From: Triparma columacea
Taxonomy: Eukaryota; Sar; Bolidophyceae; Parmales; Triparmaceae
Assembly (NCBI GenBank): GCA_030267965.1
Contig: BRYA01000405.1
Span: 1-22,244, forward strand
DNA: 22,244 nucleotides
Direction of reading: 5' to 3'
The notes under the pieces were generated by a model. That model ran no database searches, was not told where the DNA came from, and worked only from the letters and a program-made list of their open reading frames with translations. Positions 1 through 9,267 of the stretch are shown in pieces (the stretch's first letter is position 1; every line of letters starts with the position of its first letter). A program made the translations under genes and the position numbers.

Positions 1-2121
1 TTTTCTTCCCCTTACTGTTCTTTGGTTTCTTCTTCTTTCCCCCCCCTCCCCCCTCCCCGTCCTTCCCGTGTCCTCCTCCTCCTCCCCCACCCCCCTCCCC
101 CCCCATCCGTCCCCCCCCCTGGTTGTTGTAACCCTGCCCTCCGTTGTTCCCCCTCCCCCCCTGCCCCTGCCCCCCGTGGATCTGGCCCCCGTTGCCTCCC
201 TGGTACTGGCCCCCCCCACCCTGCTGACCCTGCCCTCCCTGGAGCCCGCCCTGGTGGCCTCCCTGCCCCCCCGCACCTCCTACCCCTGAGGCGCCTCCCC
301 CCTGCCCCATGTTCATGGTGTGGATCTGTAGGTTGTTTGGGTTGAACCCCTGCTGGTTGTTGTACCCCTGCTGCCCCCCTCCGCTATTCCTCCTGTTGTT
401 ATTACTGTTGCTATCGCTATTGTTCCCCTCCCCCTGGTTGTTTCCCCCCCCCCCGCTATTGCTCCCTCCTTTGTTGTTCTTCCCCTGCTGGTTGTTGTAC
501 CCTCTCCCTCCCCCTCTCCCCCCCCTCATCCCCCGGCCCCGACCCCTCCCGTCGAAACCCTGGTTACCCCCGAACCCTTGGTACATCCGCGGGCTCCCCC
601 CCTGCATGTACATGGCCGCGGCGGCGTTGGAGGGTGAGTACCCCATGTTCATCTGCTGGGGCGCGTACGGGTTCCCCATTATCATGGCAGGTTGGAAGGG
701 GTTCATCATGGGACCCCCGGGGACGCCGCGGGGGACGCCGCCGGGGCCGGGGATCTGGACCCCCGGGGCGCTGTAAGGCGCGCTGTAGGACTGGGTAGGG
801 GCGGTGGCCTCGGACTTGACTCTGGCGCGGACCGGCTGCCCTTCGATGGTCTTTGACCTGCACTCGAAAACCGCGTCGACGGCGTCCTTCTCGTTCTCGA
901 AGACTACGTACCACGTGTTTCCAACGTCCGGGCGGGCGGACTTCGGGGTAACGGTGGCGGTGGTGAAGGTAGAGAGGACAACAGTGGAGGTGGTGGAGGG
1001 GGGCACATCGCGGAGGATGACAGTGTTACGAGTGCGGGTGGAGGGGGAGGGAGTGCTGTCAGTGGCAGCTATGTTTGAGGTGGCGTTGGAGGTGGAGTCG
1101 GAGGAGGGGGTGGGGGGAAGGCCGTGGGAGGGGGAGGGGGGGAGGGAGGAGGGGGAGGCGGGTGGTGGGAGGTAGGAGGGCGTCAACCACTGCGGGAAGG
1201 AGGGAGAAATGGGAGGGAGGGAGGGAGGGAGGGAGGGAGGGAGGGTGTGGGGAAGTTGTTAGTGGGTTGGAAGATGGTTTTATAATGCTTCACGATGACA
1301 GTTCAGCGTGGTTCATAGTGGTTTTTATGTATACGGCGCATGAGGGCACTTCATGATTGACAGTCGCAGTTCAACACAGCCGCACTCTCACCTTCCCATC
1401 ATTGCTGGCTGTGACGACCTCGCTTCCCTCCAAGCTCCTGATGATGAGTTTGTGGTCGAGGGTGAGTGACTTGACCTTGGGAAAGTTGGCAATTATGGAG
1501 GTGGCGATGCAGGGGCCGGAGGCACCGGGCATAAGCTGGTTGCGGAGGTAAGCATCGCGTGAAAGATTGGAAGGACTGAAATAGTATTCCACCTGGGGGG
1601 AGCGGGTTCGACGGGAAGGGTTGGGTGAGTGAATGAGGTGGGTTGTGAGGTTGTGTCGATGTTGATGTTGAGGTTGTGGTGTTGGTGGTGAGGGTGGTGA
1701 GGGTGGTTGAGAGGGGTGAGGGGGGTGAGGGGGTAGAGGGGGGTGTTGATGTCGTGCAGGTGTATAATTGATCGTGTAATTGGTTGAGGGGGTTATTAGT
1801 GGGGGAAGAATGCAAGCCGTGATGTTTGTTGGTATATGGGGGTTGTTTTGAGGCAACACATGGAGATGGAGTGTGTGGATGAGTGGGTGTGGGTGTATGT
1901 GTATATGGGGGGGTGGTGGTGTGTGTATGTGGCTCATATTTTGTTCAGAAAAGGCAAAATTCTTCCAACTTTGGAGCAACCTCTCGGGAGATCGAGACCG
2001 TAAGGTGTCCTCATACTCTCCCCCTGAGAGATATACCGTTTTAAAACCACTTTCACACCCTTCAGTAAGAACAAGTGCCTACCTGTGCCTTTACAGATGC
2101 CTGAATGTTTGAATCAGTCAT
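1..2121 (-). CDS. LARP4-like La-related RNA-binding protein (3' end beyond window)
   Basis: Spliced gene with exons 2121-2083, 1592-1392 and 1189 to beyond position 1. The introns (490 and 202 bases) have GT-AG borders and both are phase 0. The joined protein starts MTDSNIQASVKAQ and passes directly into a La motif (residues about 8-80; VEYYFSPSNLSRDAYL and a later NFPKVKSLT). A Pro/Ser linker follows, then an RRM-like fold (about 134-208) with NTVILRDVPPST, NTWYVVFENEKDA and QPVRARVKS. This order and these motifs resemble LARP4/LARP4B, cytoplasmic factors that bind poly(A) and poly(A)-binding protein and stabilise mRNA. The rest is low complexity: Met/Asn/Pro, RGG-like, repeated GYNNQQG and Gly/Gln-rich segments, ending near the window edge in a Lys-rich stretch (KKKKPK). 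476 residues are visible. The La motif begins almost at the N-terminus, and I see no PAM2-like motif before it. LARP1 or LARP6 are less likely because of the RRM sequence. Confidence 0.82.
1209..1245. repeat. (GGGA)n tetranucleotide microsatellite in LARP4-like intron 2
   Basis: GGGA is repeated about eight to nine times on the plus strand. Read on the gene strand it is (CCCT)n and lies 17 or more bases upstream of the CAG acceptor at 1190-1192, so it doubles as the polypyrimidine tract of the intron. Length variation here could affect splicing; that is inference. Confidence 0.85.
1615..1950. repeat. GT/GGT-rich low-complexity tract in LARP4-like intron 1
   Basis: Most of the 490-base first intron of the LARP4-like gene is low complexity. 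It has GGTTGT, GGTGAGGGT and GTGTAT-type imperfect tandem units on the plus strand (CA/CCA/CCTCAC-rich on the gene strand). Open frames through it read as His/Pro/Thr strings, which are repeat translations rather than protein. Confidence 0.7.
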
Positions 2122-2696
2122 GATATATTCAAGCTTCAACGGGAAGGAAAGTGGACGCTGCCCGAGGGAACAAACAAACTGGACCTTAAAGAGTTGGATT
2201 AAACAACTATGTGGTCGATACAATAGAAGACTGAGTTTAGACGCTTCGATGAAACCTAGCTTCAACAACAACAAAGATTGAGGTGTAGATGAAGCTAATG
2301 ACTTGGGAAAAGGGTGTTTTTGAGGCAAACCAAGAAAACTGACCAAATCACAAATCTTAAAGCACGTCGTATCGACCCATTCTCCGGCCCGCTGACACCT
2401 CGAATCACCACACGCCCATTTTCCAATTTCTCCTTCACGATTTCGTCCCATGATCTCCAAAAACCATCACAAATTTTTAAGAGCTCTCCAACATGTCTCA
2501 TCACCTTTTCTGAAAAAAAATTCGGAAAAATTTTTTTTTTTTTGGTGTTGCATGACCTCAATATGTCGGCTTCGATGGAGAATGAAAGCGGGGCATTGGT
2601 GGAGCGTGGGGGGGAGGGGTCTAACCTCCAAATATGAGTGGTGGGACGAGGCGTAAGACAGAATAAATGTCGATTAATGATGGAACAAAAACCCGC
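2122..2696. other. Intergenic region between two minus-strand genes
   Basis: These 575 bases separate the stop of the TPR-like gene from the start of the LARP4-like gene, so they should hold the 3' UTR of the first and the promoter of the second. An A8 run followed within ten bases by a T13 run lies near 2513-2542. A minus-strand open frame at 2501-2295 (68 residues, starting MRHVGELLK) looks mildly protein-like. It has no recognised domain and no neighbour exon that I can join with confidence, so I do not call it a gene. Confidence 0.6.
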
Positions 2697-5279
2697 TCAA
2701 GCTCCTAATTTCTCTTCCACCATCTTCGCCATCCTCTCTGCCATCCCCACGTGCTTGTCGAACCTCCCCCCTTCCACATTGGCTCCCTTCCAAACCTTGA
2801 GCGCTTCATTAAACGCTATGCTTGCAAGGGCTAAATCTCCCTCTCCCTTTCTCTTGACCAGGCAGCTCCCCCACTCGTAGGAGACCCTCCCGGCACTTTC
2901 AACATCTAGCGCATCCCCGATTCTCGGGTCACCGACTTTGATCCCCAAGGCCTTGTGCGTCAAACCTGAAACGGTTCTGCACTCAAAGAACGCCTGAGTC
3001 ACTTCGTCCACGTCCACCTCGTCGCCGGCATCAAAGTCAGTCGTTGCCTGCACAAAGAATGCCAGCGCCTTCGCGGCCTCGAATTCCCCCCTCAGCGCCT
3101 CCACCATCTCCCCCTTCCCCAACTCTCCCTCCTCCTTCTCCCTCTTCCTCCGACGAACCTCCCCGAAAGCCCTCTTGGCGAAACTCAAGGCCTTCACGAC
3201 AGACGCGTTCTGATCGGAAGTGCTCGAGCCGTCGGAGGTGTCTAAACAGGACTTCATGACGCCTGCGAGACCCAAGTAAGTGCGTCCGCCACGCAGGGAG
3301 TCTCCAGTCCTCTCGTAAAGCTACGAGCGATGGCGAAAGGGTTAGTTAAGAAAGCGGATAACCTGACGCTTCTCAAAATTCCTCTCACTCACCTCCCCCG
3401 CCTTCATCCACAGCCCCACCTCCTTCTCACTCGGGAAGCCTCCTCCCCCTTCCCCCTTCCTCACCCTACCCTCCATATGCGCGAGGCTCTCGCACGCGCT
3501 CGCAACCCTCGCAAACTCACACGTCTCCTCCCCCAGCTCCACGCACTCCTCCGCGTAACCTCGGGCTAACCCGAAGTCACCGAGGCCGGCGTGGCAGTCG
3601 CCGAGGACCTCGAGAACCGTCAGAGTCAGGGACTTGTAGCCAGGGTTCTTGGAGAGGGTGGACTTGGAGGATTTTAGGAGCTGGTGGGCTCGGGTTATCA
3701 AGGGGAGGGATGAGGAGTAGAGACGGAGGGAACAACGGATCCCGGAGAGGGACGCAAGGTTGCCGATTACGGACCACGGGTCGGAGAGGGGGGGAGGGGG
3801 GGGGCGGGAGGGTGGGGTGATTATGTTACCTGAAGGATCAAGCTGAGAGGGGGGGGTTGTTGTTGTCGAGGGGGAAAAAGGAGGAGGGTGGTTAGAGGAC
3901 GATACGTGTAGAACCAGCCTCCGTTCCCGCACTCGCTTCACTCGCCACCTCCCTCACCTCGTATACGTCATCCTCCTCTCCGTCCTCTATCCCCTCCTCC
4001 CCAACCAGAACCACCCCCTCCTTGAACCCCAGAAGACTCAGGGCCTTTTCAAAGCACTCTCCCCCCCCCTTCAAGTCGTTAACCCGGACACCTGCCAGCC
4101 CCGCTTTCCTCCACAACCCAGCTACGTTCCCGAAGCCCTTCCCCTTCCCACACCTCCCCGCGGCATCGCGAAGGCTCTTGTACTGTTTAACGGGGAAACC
4201 CATCCTACCGTGGAGGGAGGATATTTGCAACAAACACTTCACAGCAAGCACCTCACCTCCGTCGTTCTCGACCCTCTCGGACCCAGACGGGGCGGATTTA
4301 CGAAGGTTGTCGCAGCCGGATAGAACGAACTCGAACACCTTCAAAGCGGCATCGAGGTGACCCTTATCAATTCGGGACTCCCCTTCTGAATAACTCTTAC
4401 TCAACATTGAAATACGGTCGCTCTTAGAACCGGAATCGGAAGACGATGAGAAAGACTTGGGGGGGGTGTGAGAGTCCAACAATGAACAAGCACGAGCGAG
4501 GGAGGAAGATACGGAGGCGGCAAAATTCGCAAGGGATGCTTCAGAGAAATCTACCCCTACCAAACTATGAACAAGGGGGGGGGGGTAGAGAGTTAGGTAC
4601 AAACTTATCGTAACACCACACAATCATTTCGTCCGTCACTTTGATCTTGTCAGGGTTGCTCAGCTCGCTCCTCTTACCTCTCCTCTGCGCTCTTGAACGA
4701 CGCCTTTGCCCTTAGTAGCAAGGGGCGCACCTTCTCCGGAGGCACCAAGCTTCCCTCGACTGTGCACAGGTTCGCCATCCCGGCGAAGTGGAACGCCTTG
4801 GACCGGAGGAGGACCACGTCGAGGGTTAGGCTGGGGGAGGAACCACCCTTGAGCATTAAGGGGGAATGAGCACGGACCACGGAGATGGCGGAGGCGGAGA
4901 ATTTAAAAGTGTTGCTGAAGTCATCAAGGGAGTAGTAAATTGCCGACATGTTCACGTAGAGGTAAAGGAGCTGCTCGGGACTAACAGGGATGGAGGAGGG
5001 GTGATGAGGAGGGGTCCACGAAGTCGCCGTTGAAGGGTACGGTTGCTTGGGCTGTTTCTCAACTGGATTCTTGAGCTCACTAAGGAACTTGTGGTAAGTC
5101 TGAAGAGCAAGCTTTGGCTTCTTGGAGGAAAAGAGGTTGGCGGCAGAGGTGAAGATGGCATCCACTGAAAGCTCCTGGTTAGGAGGGAGGCTCGAAAAGG
5201 GCTTTGGTTCGTCGTCACCGTCCGAGTCCGAGTCGATACAAAGGTTGTCGAACTTGGAATAATCATTTAGGCGAGACAT
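2697..5279 (-). CDS. Helical-repeat (TPR-like) protein, function unknown
   Basis: Four exons: 5279-4678, 4564-3958, 3842-3393 and 3320-2697. The introns (113, 115, 72 bases) have GTAAG/GTGAG donors, AG acceptors and matching phases (2, 0, 0). The predicted protein is 760 residues. It begins MSRLNDYSKFDN with an acidic Ser/Asp patch (SDSDGDDEP). It then consists of paired helices with TPR-like spacing: residues about 36-65 (SAANLFSSKKPKLALQTYHKF), 100-135, 230-330, 415-520 (LGDCHAGLGDFGLARGYAEE) and 550-760, where LYERTGDSLRGGRTYLGLAG spans the last splice junction and the ending is VEEKLGA. Low-complexity Pro or Gly/Glu linkers lie between blocks. TPR solenoids are scaffolds for protein-protein contacts, but I cannot name an orthologue. 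The ATG at 5279 is the first in frame and starts a long open exon. The exon joins are well supported by frame; the domain call is by pattern only. Confidence 0.72.
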
Positions 5280-5429
5280 TATGGGTCTTGGTCAAAATCA
5301 AACTGTGCGAGAGCCTTGGTTTTTAAGTCAAACGTAGATATTTCCGGGGTGTACCGAATCGATTGAAAGTAGAGGGGGTAAAATTGATTAAGAAGTGGAC
5401 AAATTGGGCTTGAGCGGCCTTTGGCGCGT

Positions 5430-5820
5430 TTTTTTGAGATTTTTTTCAACACCTCAAAATTTGATTTTGATTAAAAGCACTTCTTCAACTATTAATCTTA
5501 TAATATGTTTTTGTATCATCAAAAAATACATAATGTAATCCATTTATTTATTGAATGGATATGATAATTTATCATTTTATCAAATGGATAATTATCACAT
5601 CAAAGAAATTATAAATCATTAATTAATAAATTTGATCAATAAAATATATTAATCTATAATTAGAAGCATTGAAATGGCCTTTTAGATGTATTTTTTACAG
5701 AATTGTTTATATTCCTTTTTATGTATAATTAATAATCAATGATGATTGAATAATTTCAATACAATTTTTTCTTGACTAGGACTATGAAATAATTTTTTGT
5801 TTTTTTAAAACCTCACAAAA
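5430..5820. other. AT-rich, CpG-free island in an intergenic region
   Basis: The gap between the TPR-like gene and the TMEM42-like gene (5280-6041) contains about 390 bases of abruptly AT-rich DNA. Two sampled 60-base lines (5521-5640) have about 16% G+C, and I find no CG dinucleotide from about 5430 to 5820, although flanking DNA is CpG-rich. It carries short inverted repeats such as TGATAA-T-TTATCA at 5562-5574 and CCATT/AATGG at about 5540-5558, plus AATGGATA twice. No protein-coding frame is credible. It may be a nucleosome-poor promoter core, a replication origin or matrix-attachment-like element, or the decayed remnant of an insertion. Confidence 0.75.
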
Positions 5821-6041
5821 CACCGTCAACCGTCCACCACAAAAACCAAGGGTTGTAGCCTCCCCCCTTCCCTCCCGACTGTTTCCTAAATTCAACCTTC
5901 GCACCTCATCTGACTCCTAACTACTAAAAGTTGGACAGCTTGCCCACCGAGGCCTCGACAAGGACAAAGATTCCACAGTTCCTCGACTCCTCAGTCGCTT
6001 CATCCTTTAATATCTTCGTTTGTGTATCTCTTTCCTCCCTT

Positions 6042-6658
6042 ATGGATGCTGTTATCAGTGGCTTAATTGGGGCCTTCAGTGCCTTCCTGGGCAAAGTTGC
6101 GTTCGATGTCCAGTCTCCTCTTCAATCTCGTTTGCTCGCCTTCTGCGAAACGATATCATCCCCCGAAAGCAACTCATTTCCTTCCTCGATCCTCTGCGAA
6201 CGATCTGTCCTCCTCACTCGTTTGTTGGGCTTCGTTGTGATGCTTGCCTTCAACGGTTTCGCTTTGAAAAAGTTCGTTGATAGCATGAAGGCAAATGGGA
6301 GTGCCTCTGGGGTTGCTGTGTCATCGGGTTCCAATTACCTGTTTGCGTCCCTCTTAGGGTGGGTTTTCTTAGGGGAGAGGTGAGAATGTGCGACAATGCA
6401 AAGCTGGGGAGAGGGTACGGGAGAGGGAGGGCCGGAGTCGCGAGGAGCGCAGCGCCGACGTAAACGTACTCACTAAATCCCTCCCTATTTACTCCGCTCG
6501 TCGCCACTTCACCTCATCCTAGGAAGGGGGCGGTGTGGTTTCTTGGTTTGGGGTTTATCCTGCTGGGTTCGTATCTGTTGGCTACTGTACAGGTTGTCAA
6601 GTCCGATCGGAAGGACGAGGTTAAGGAGAAAAAGAAGAAGGAGAAGAAGGTCAAGTAA
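6042..6658 (+). CDS. TMEM42-like small multipass membrane protein (DMT/EamA type)
   Basis: Two exons, 6042-6379 and 6523-6658, joined in phase 2 over a 143-base GTGAG...CTAG intron, give 157 residues. There are four hydrophobic helices: residues about 2-21 (DAVISGLIGAFSAFLGKVAF), 58-78, 88-110 (ending GWVFLGER) and 114-136 (KGAVWFLGLGFILLGSYLL). The N-terminal GLIGAFSAFLGKVAF and the SSGSNYLFASLLGWVFLGE segment followed by a final helix match the layout of TMEM42 and half-size drug/metabolite-transporter proteins. The substrate is unknown. The tail is highly basic and ends KKVK, a KKxx-type retrieval signal that predicts ER residence. I chose the first in-frame ATG. The frame is open upstream to 5931 but only from a TTG. 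The stop lies 52 bases from the stop of the opposing SET gene. Confidence 0.7.
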
Positions 6659-6710
6659 TTTGCTCATAAAACAAACAACGTAATTCTCTCAGCAACGCGT
6701 CACCGGTTGG

Positions 6711-7960
6711 TCATATATCGCTATAATCCCCCCACCTCATTTCATCCTCCCCGTCCTTAACCGGTTTGTACCATTCCGGTATCCCAATAGCGTTTGGGTT
6801 GAATCTATAGTTGATGAATATCTCCTCCCCATCAAAGACGTCCCTCGTCGTCATCGCCACCATCCCCTGCATCATGCTGCTCCTGTCAACCGTCCCTAGC
6901 AGGCTAGGGGCGACCGCGTGGGTGTTGGGGACGAACCTCCACATCTCCTCATCATCTGTGTGCTCGAAGTCTATGGGGAGGCAGATTACGTTGGGCTTGC
7001 TGTGGGGGGGGGGGTGGTTTATGTAGTGGCAGAGGGCCAGGGGGTTCGTCGGGTGGTGGAGGCCTGAGAATGGCCTGCTGTCTATTATGCTCTCGTCGAA
7101 CCTGGGTCGGGAGCGGTGAGGAGGGAAGTAACGACAGATAGGGTGAGACGCAACAACATCGAACCTCCTAACGTAAGCAGCGGTATCAGCCTTCTGCAAT
7201 AACCCTTTCAGTGTTCCCCTTTGCCTTTCATCCCGTTAATTTAATCTCCTTTAATGGCATCTCCCTTAATTTAATCTCCAAACCTCTCCTTCCCCTCCTC
7301 CTCCCCTGCTCACCTCATCATCGTTTCATACTTCTCATCCTTCTTAACCTTCTCCATATCCTCCGGTCTCTTCAAGTGTTCGCTCAGCCAAACCTTCCCG
7401 GGGAAGTACCCCACCAGGCTCCCCGCCATAACGTCCCCCTCCAAGAATAGCCCCATCCCCGCCCCCGGTACCGTGCTCTCCGCCGTCCTTAGTTGGAACC
7501 CCGCGCGTTCGAGGAACCGTTTGGGTATGACTTTACCGTAACCCGAACCTGAGCTCTCTACCATACATGTTGTTAGGGAGGTGTGCTGGCGGTTTAACAC
7601 CTGCTGGAGGGCGACCCTGTGGGCGTAGAGGCTGCTGGAGCTTAGCTCACTCTCTATCTCACTCTCGGCGAGACTTAGAAGGGTTAGGAGACCAGTGTCT
7701 GGGGAAGTGGTTGAGGAGTGTGAAGCAGCATACCCTTCAACTCTCTTGGTGTCGGTGGTATCGTCGGCGGTATAACTTGACTGAAATTGTGACCCTAATT
7801 TGGAGTCATTATTAGCAGCTAGCACACCCCTCCCTTCTCTAACCCTTATATCTCTGAACCTATCCAACACGATCCCTCGTACTGTGTCCTTTAATTCTTG
7901 ACTTGATGTTGTGCTTAGTGTATTTGTACTACCAAATATATTCTTAAGTTTTCGTAGCAT
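6711..7960 (-). CDS. SETD9-like SET-domain protein
   Basis: Exons 7960-7314 and 7101-6711 are joined in phase 2 over a 212-base intron (GTGAGC donor, CCCAG acceptor), giving 345 residues. The N-terminus MLRKLKNIFGST and the overall layout resemble SETD9. SET elements in order are GAGMGLFLEGDVMAGSLVGYFPG (about 167-188), then NPLALCHYINHPPPHSKPN (235-253), which replaces the usual NHSxxPN core, then AMTTRDVFDGEEIFINY (298-314), the GEExxxxY region. SET proteins transfer methyl groups from S-adenosylmethionine to lysines; the substrate of this subfamily is not established. The ATG at 7960 is preferred over an in-frame GTG at 8053 because it gives a SETD9-like start. No post-SET cysteines are visible. 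The altered NH motif leaves catalysis open. Confidence 0.75.
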
Positions 7961-8453
7961 TTTATGATGCGCGAGGAGGATGCGACGAGTGAAGCGAGTC
8001 GCAGGGAGGGTTGGTGGAGGTGGGAGGAGCTTTTTCTTTTCTCCACCTTCCACTCCTAAACCTTAAAAGACGACTAAATCAACGTTTGTACACTTTTATA
8101 TTGTGAGTATGGGGGTTTATGTGTGTGTATGAGTGTCTATGAGTGTATGTATATGCGTATAGATGTATATAGAGCTACTAATACAAGCAGTCACTTTGAG
8201 GTGTAGTCAAAGGTAGTGCTCATTATGCCCTCTGCATTTACCCATTATACAATCTTACCCCTTCCACCATAGAACTCAAACAGTGGAACATTCAGCGCGA
8301 AATAAGAGCAAAATTGGACTAAAAGACTCCTCAAATTGAGAACCCTTCCCTACCCTCCAACCCTCAACCCTCAACTATCTCACACACATAGTCAAACATC
8401 ATCATCATCAAACACTACGACCAATAGAAGAAAACACTCCAAACATCACCACA
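7961..8453. promoter_or_regulatory. Divergent intergenic region with a GT/TAT-rich tract
   Basis: The start codons of the SETD9-like and CSL4 genes face each other over these 493 bases, so promoters for both must lie here. Bases about 8098-8172 hold imperfect repeats of TATGAGTGT and GTATAT-type units. The CSL4-proximal part contains the sequence TTGGACTAAAAG and an ATC/ATCA run (8396-8410). No open frame here is credible as a gene. Confidence 0.5.
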
Positions 8454-9199
8454 ATGTCATCACTAACCTCCACTTTAATAGTAGTCCCAGGAGATGTCAT
8501 ACCCCCCCCTCCCTCTCCATACCATCTGGGTAAAGGTGTATGGTTGGACACCACCTCCAAACCAACCCCTACAATCCGCTCCACGTCAACGGGCAGAGTA
8601 GTAATTGAGGAAGTAGGAGAGGAAGACGACAAGACCACAAAGGTGTCAGTCCAATCCAAGCGCAGAGATACCATGCAGAAACAAGTGCTGGAAGGTGAGA
8701 GCCCCTGTTGCCTCTCCCGTAGCACACCCCCTCCTGTAGCGCCCCCCCTCCGTCCCTTCCCCTAATCCTCCGCTCCTCCCCCCCTCCCCCCCCTTTAGTC
8801 GGTTCAATCTGCATTTGCATAGTTCTCCGCGTAACCCCCACCTCCCTAACCCTCTCAATAATCTCCTCCCTCCACACCCCTCTCCTCTCCCGTCCCGTCG
8901 GCACCCTCCGTCTCGAGGACTCTGGCCTAGCCGATCCCCCCTACGCTTCCCCCGACCCTGAAGGCTCCCCACCTGACCTCTTTCAAGGCTTCAGGATTGG
9001 AGATGTCGTTCAGGCGAGGGTTGTAAGCCTGGGTGACACGAGGTCTTACTACATGTCAACGTCCGAAGAAGGGCTAGGTGTAGTCAAGGCAAAGAGTAAG
9101 GAGGGGAGGAACATGGTACCGAGGAACTGGAGGGAGATGGAGGAGGAGGGGGGGGGGAGGAGGGAAAGGAGAAAGGTTGCCAAACCCACCACGGGGTGA
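8454..9199 (+). CDS. CSL4: Exosome complex cap subunit CSL4 (EXOSC1)
   Basis: Exons 8454-8694 and 8799-9199 are joined in phase 1 over a 104-base intron (GTGAGA...TTTAG), giving 213 residues. The N-terminal domain (about 8-55) has VVPGDVI and YHLGKGVWLD. An S1/OB fold starts at the junction (VGSICICIVLRVT, 81-93) and includes VGTLRLED. The C-terminal part has FRIGDVVQARVVSLGD (145-160), YYMSTSEEGLGVV and MVPRNWREME, which is the conserved CSL4 block. CSL4 sits on the PH-like ring of the RNA exosome and helps guide RNA to the nuclease. The ending is basic (GRRERRKVAKP). Low-complexity insertions occur between S1 strands (PPYASPDPEGSPPD). The stop lies 68 bases from the stop of the opposing nocturnin-like gene. 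Confidence 0.9.
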
Positions 9200-9267
9200 G
9201 AGAGAGGGGAAGGAATAAGAGACGTGGGTTTTTAATCCGAAACTTTATGTAGTAAGCTTATTTCACA

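Noticed and set aside
22..776. Plus-strand Pro/Leu-rich frames
   Set aside because: Shadows of the Gly/Asn/Gln-rich coding tail of the LARP4-like gene on the other strand.
1399..1979. Long minus-strand open frames rich in His, Pro and Thr upstream of the La motif
   Set aside because: They are translations of the CA/CCT-rich first intron of the LARP4-like gene. The splice model from MTDSNIQASVKAQ to the La motif explains the locus better.
2295..2501. Minus-strand 68-residue frame starting MRHVGELLK
   Set aside because: No recognised domain, no clear partner exon, and it lies where the LARP4-like promoter and the TPR-gene 3' UTR should be. It is noted but not called.
7567..7815. Plus-strand frame within the SETD9-like exon
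   Set aside because: Shadow of the minus-strand coding exon.
8569..8972. Arg/Gly-rich minus-strand frames opposite CSL4
   Set aside because: Antisense shadows; the plus-strand exons give a clear CSL4 protein across a good intron.
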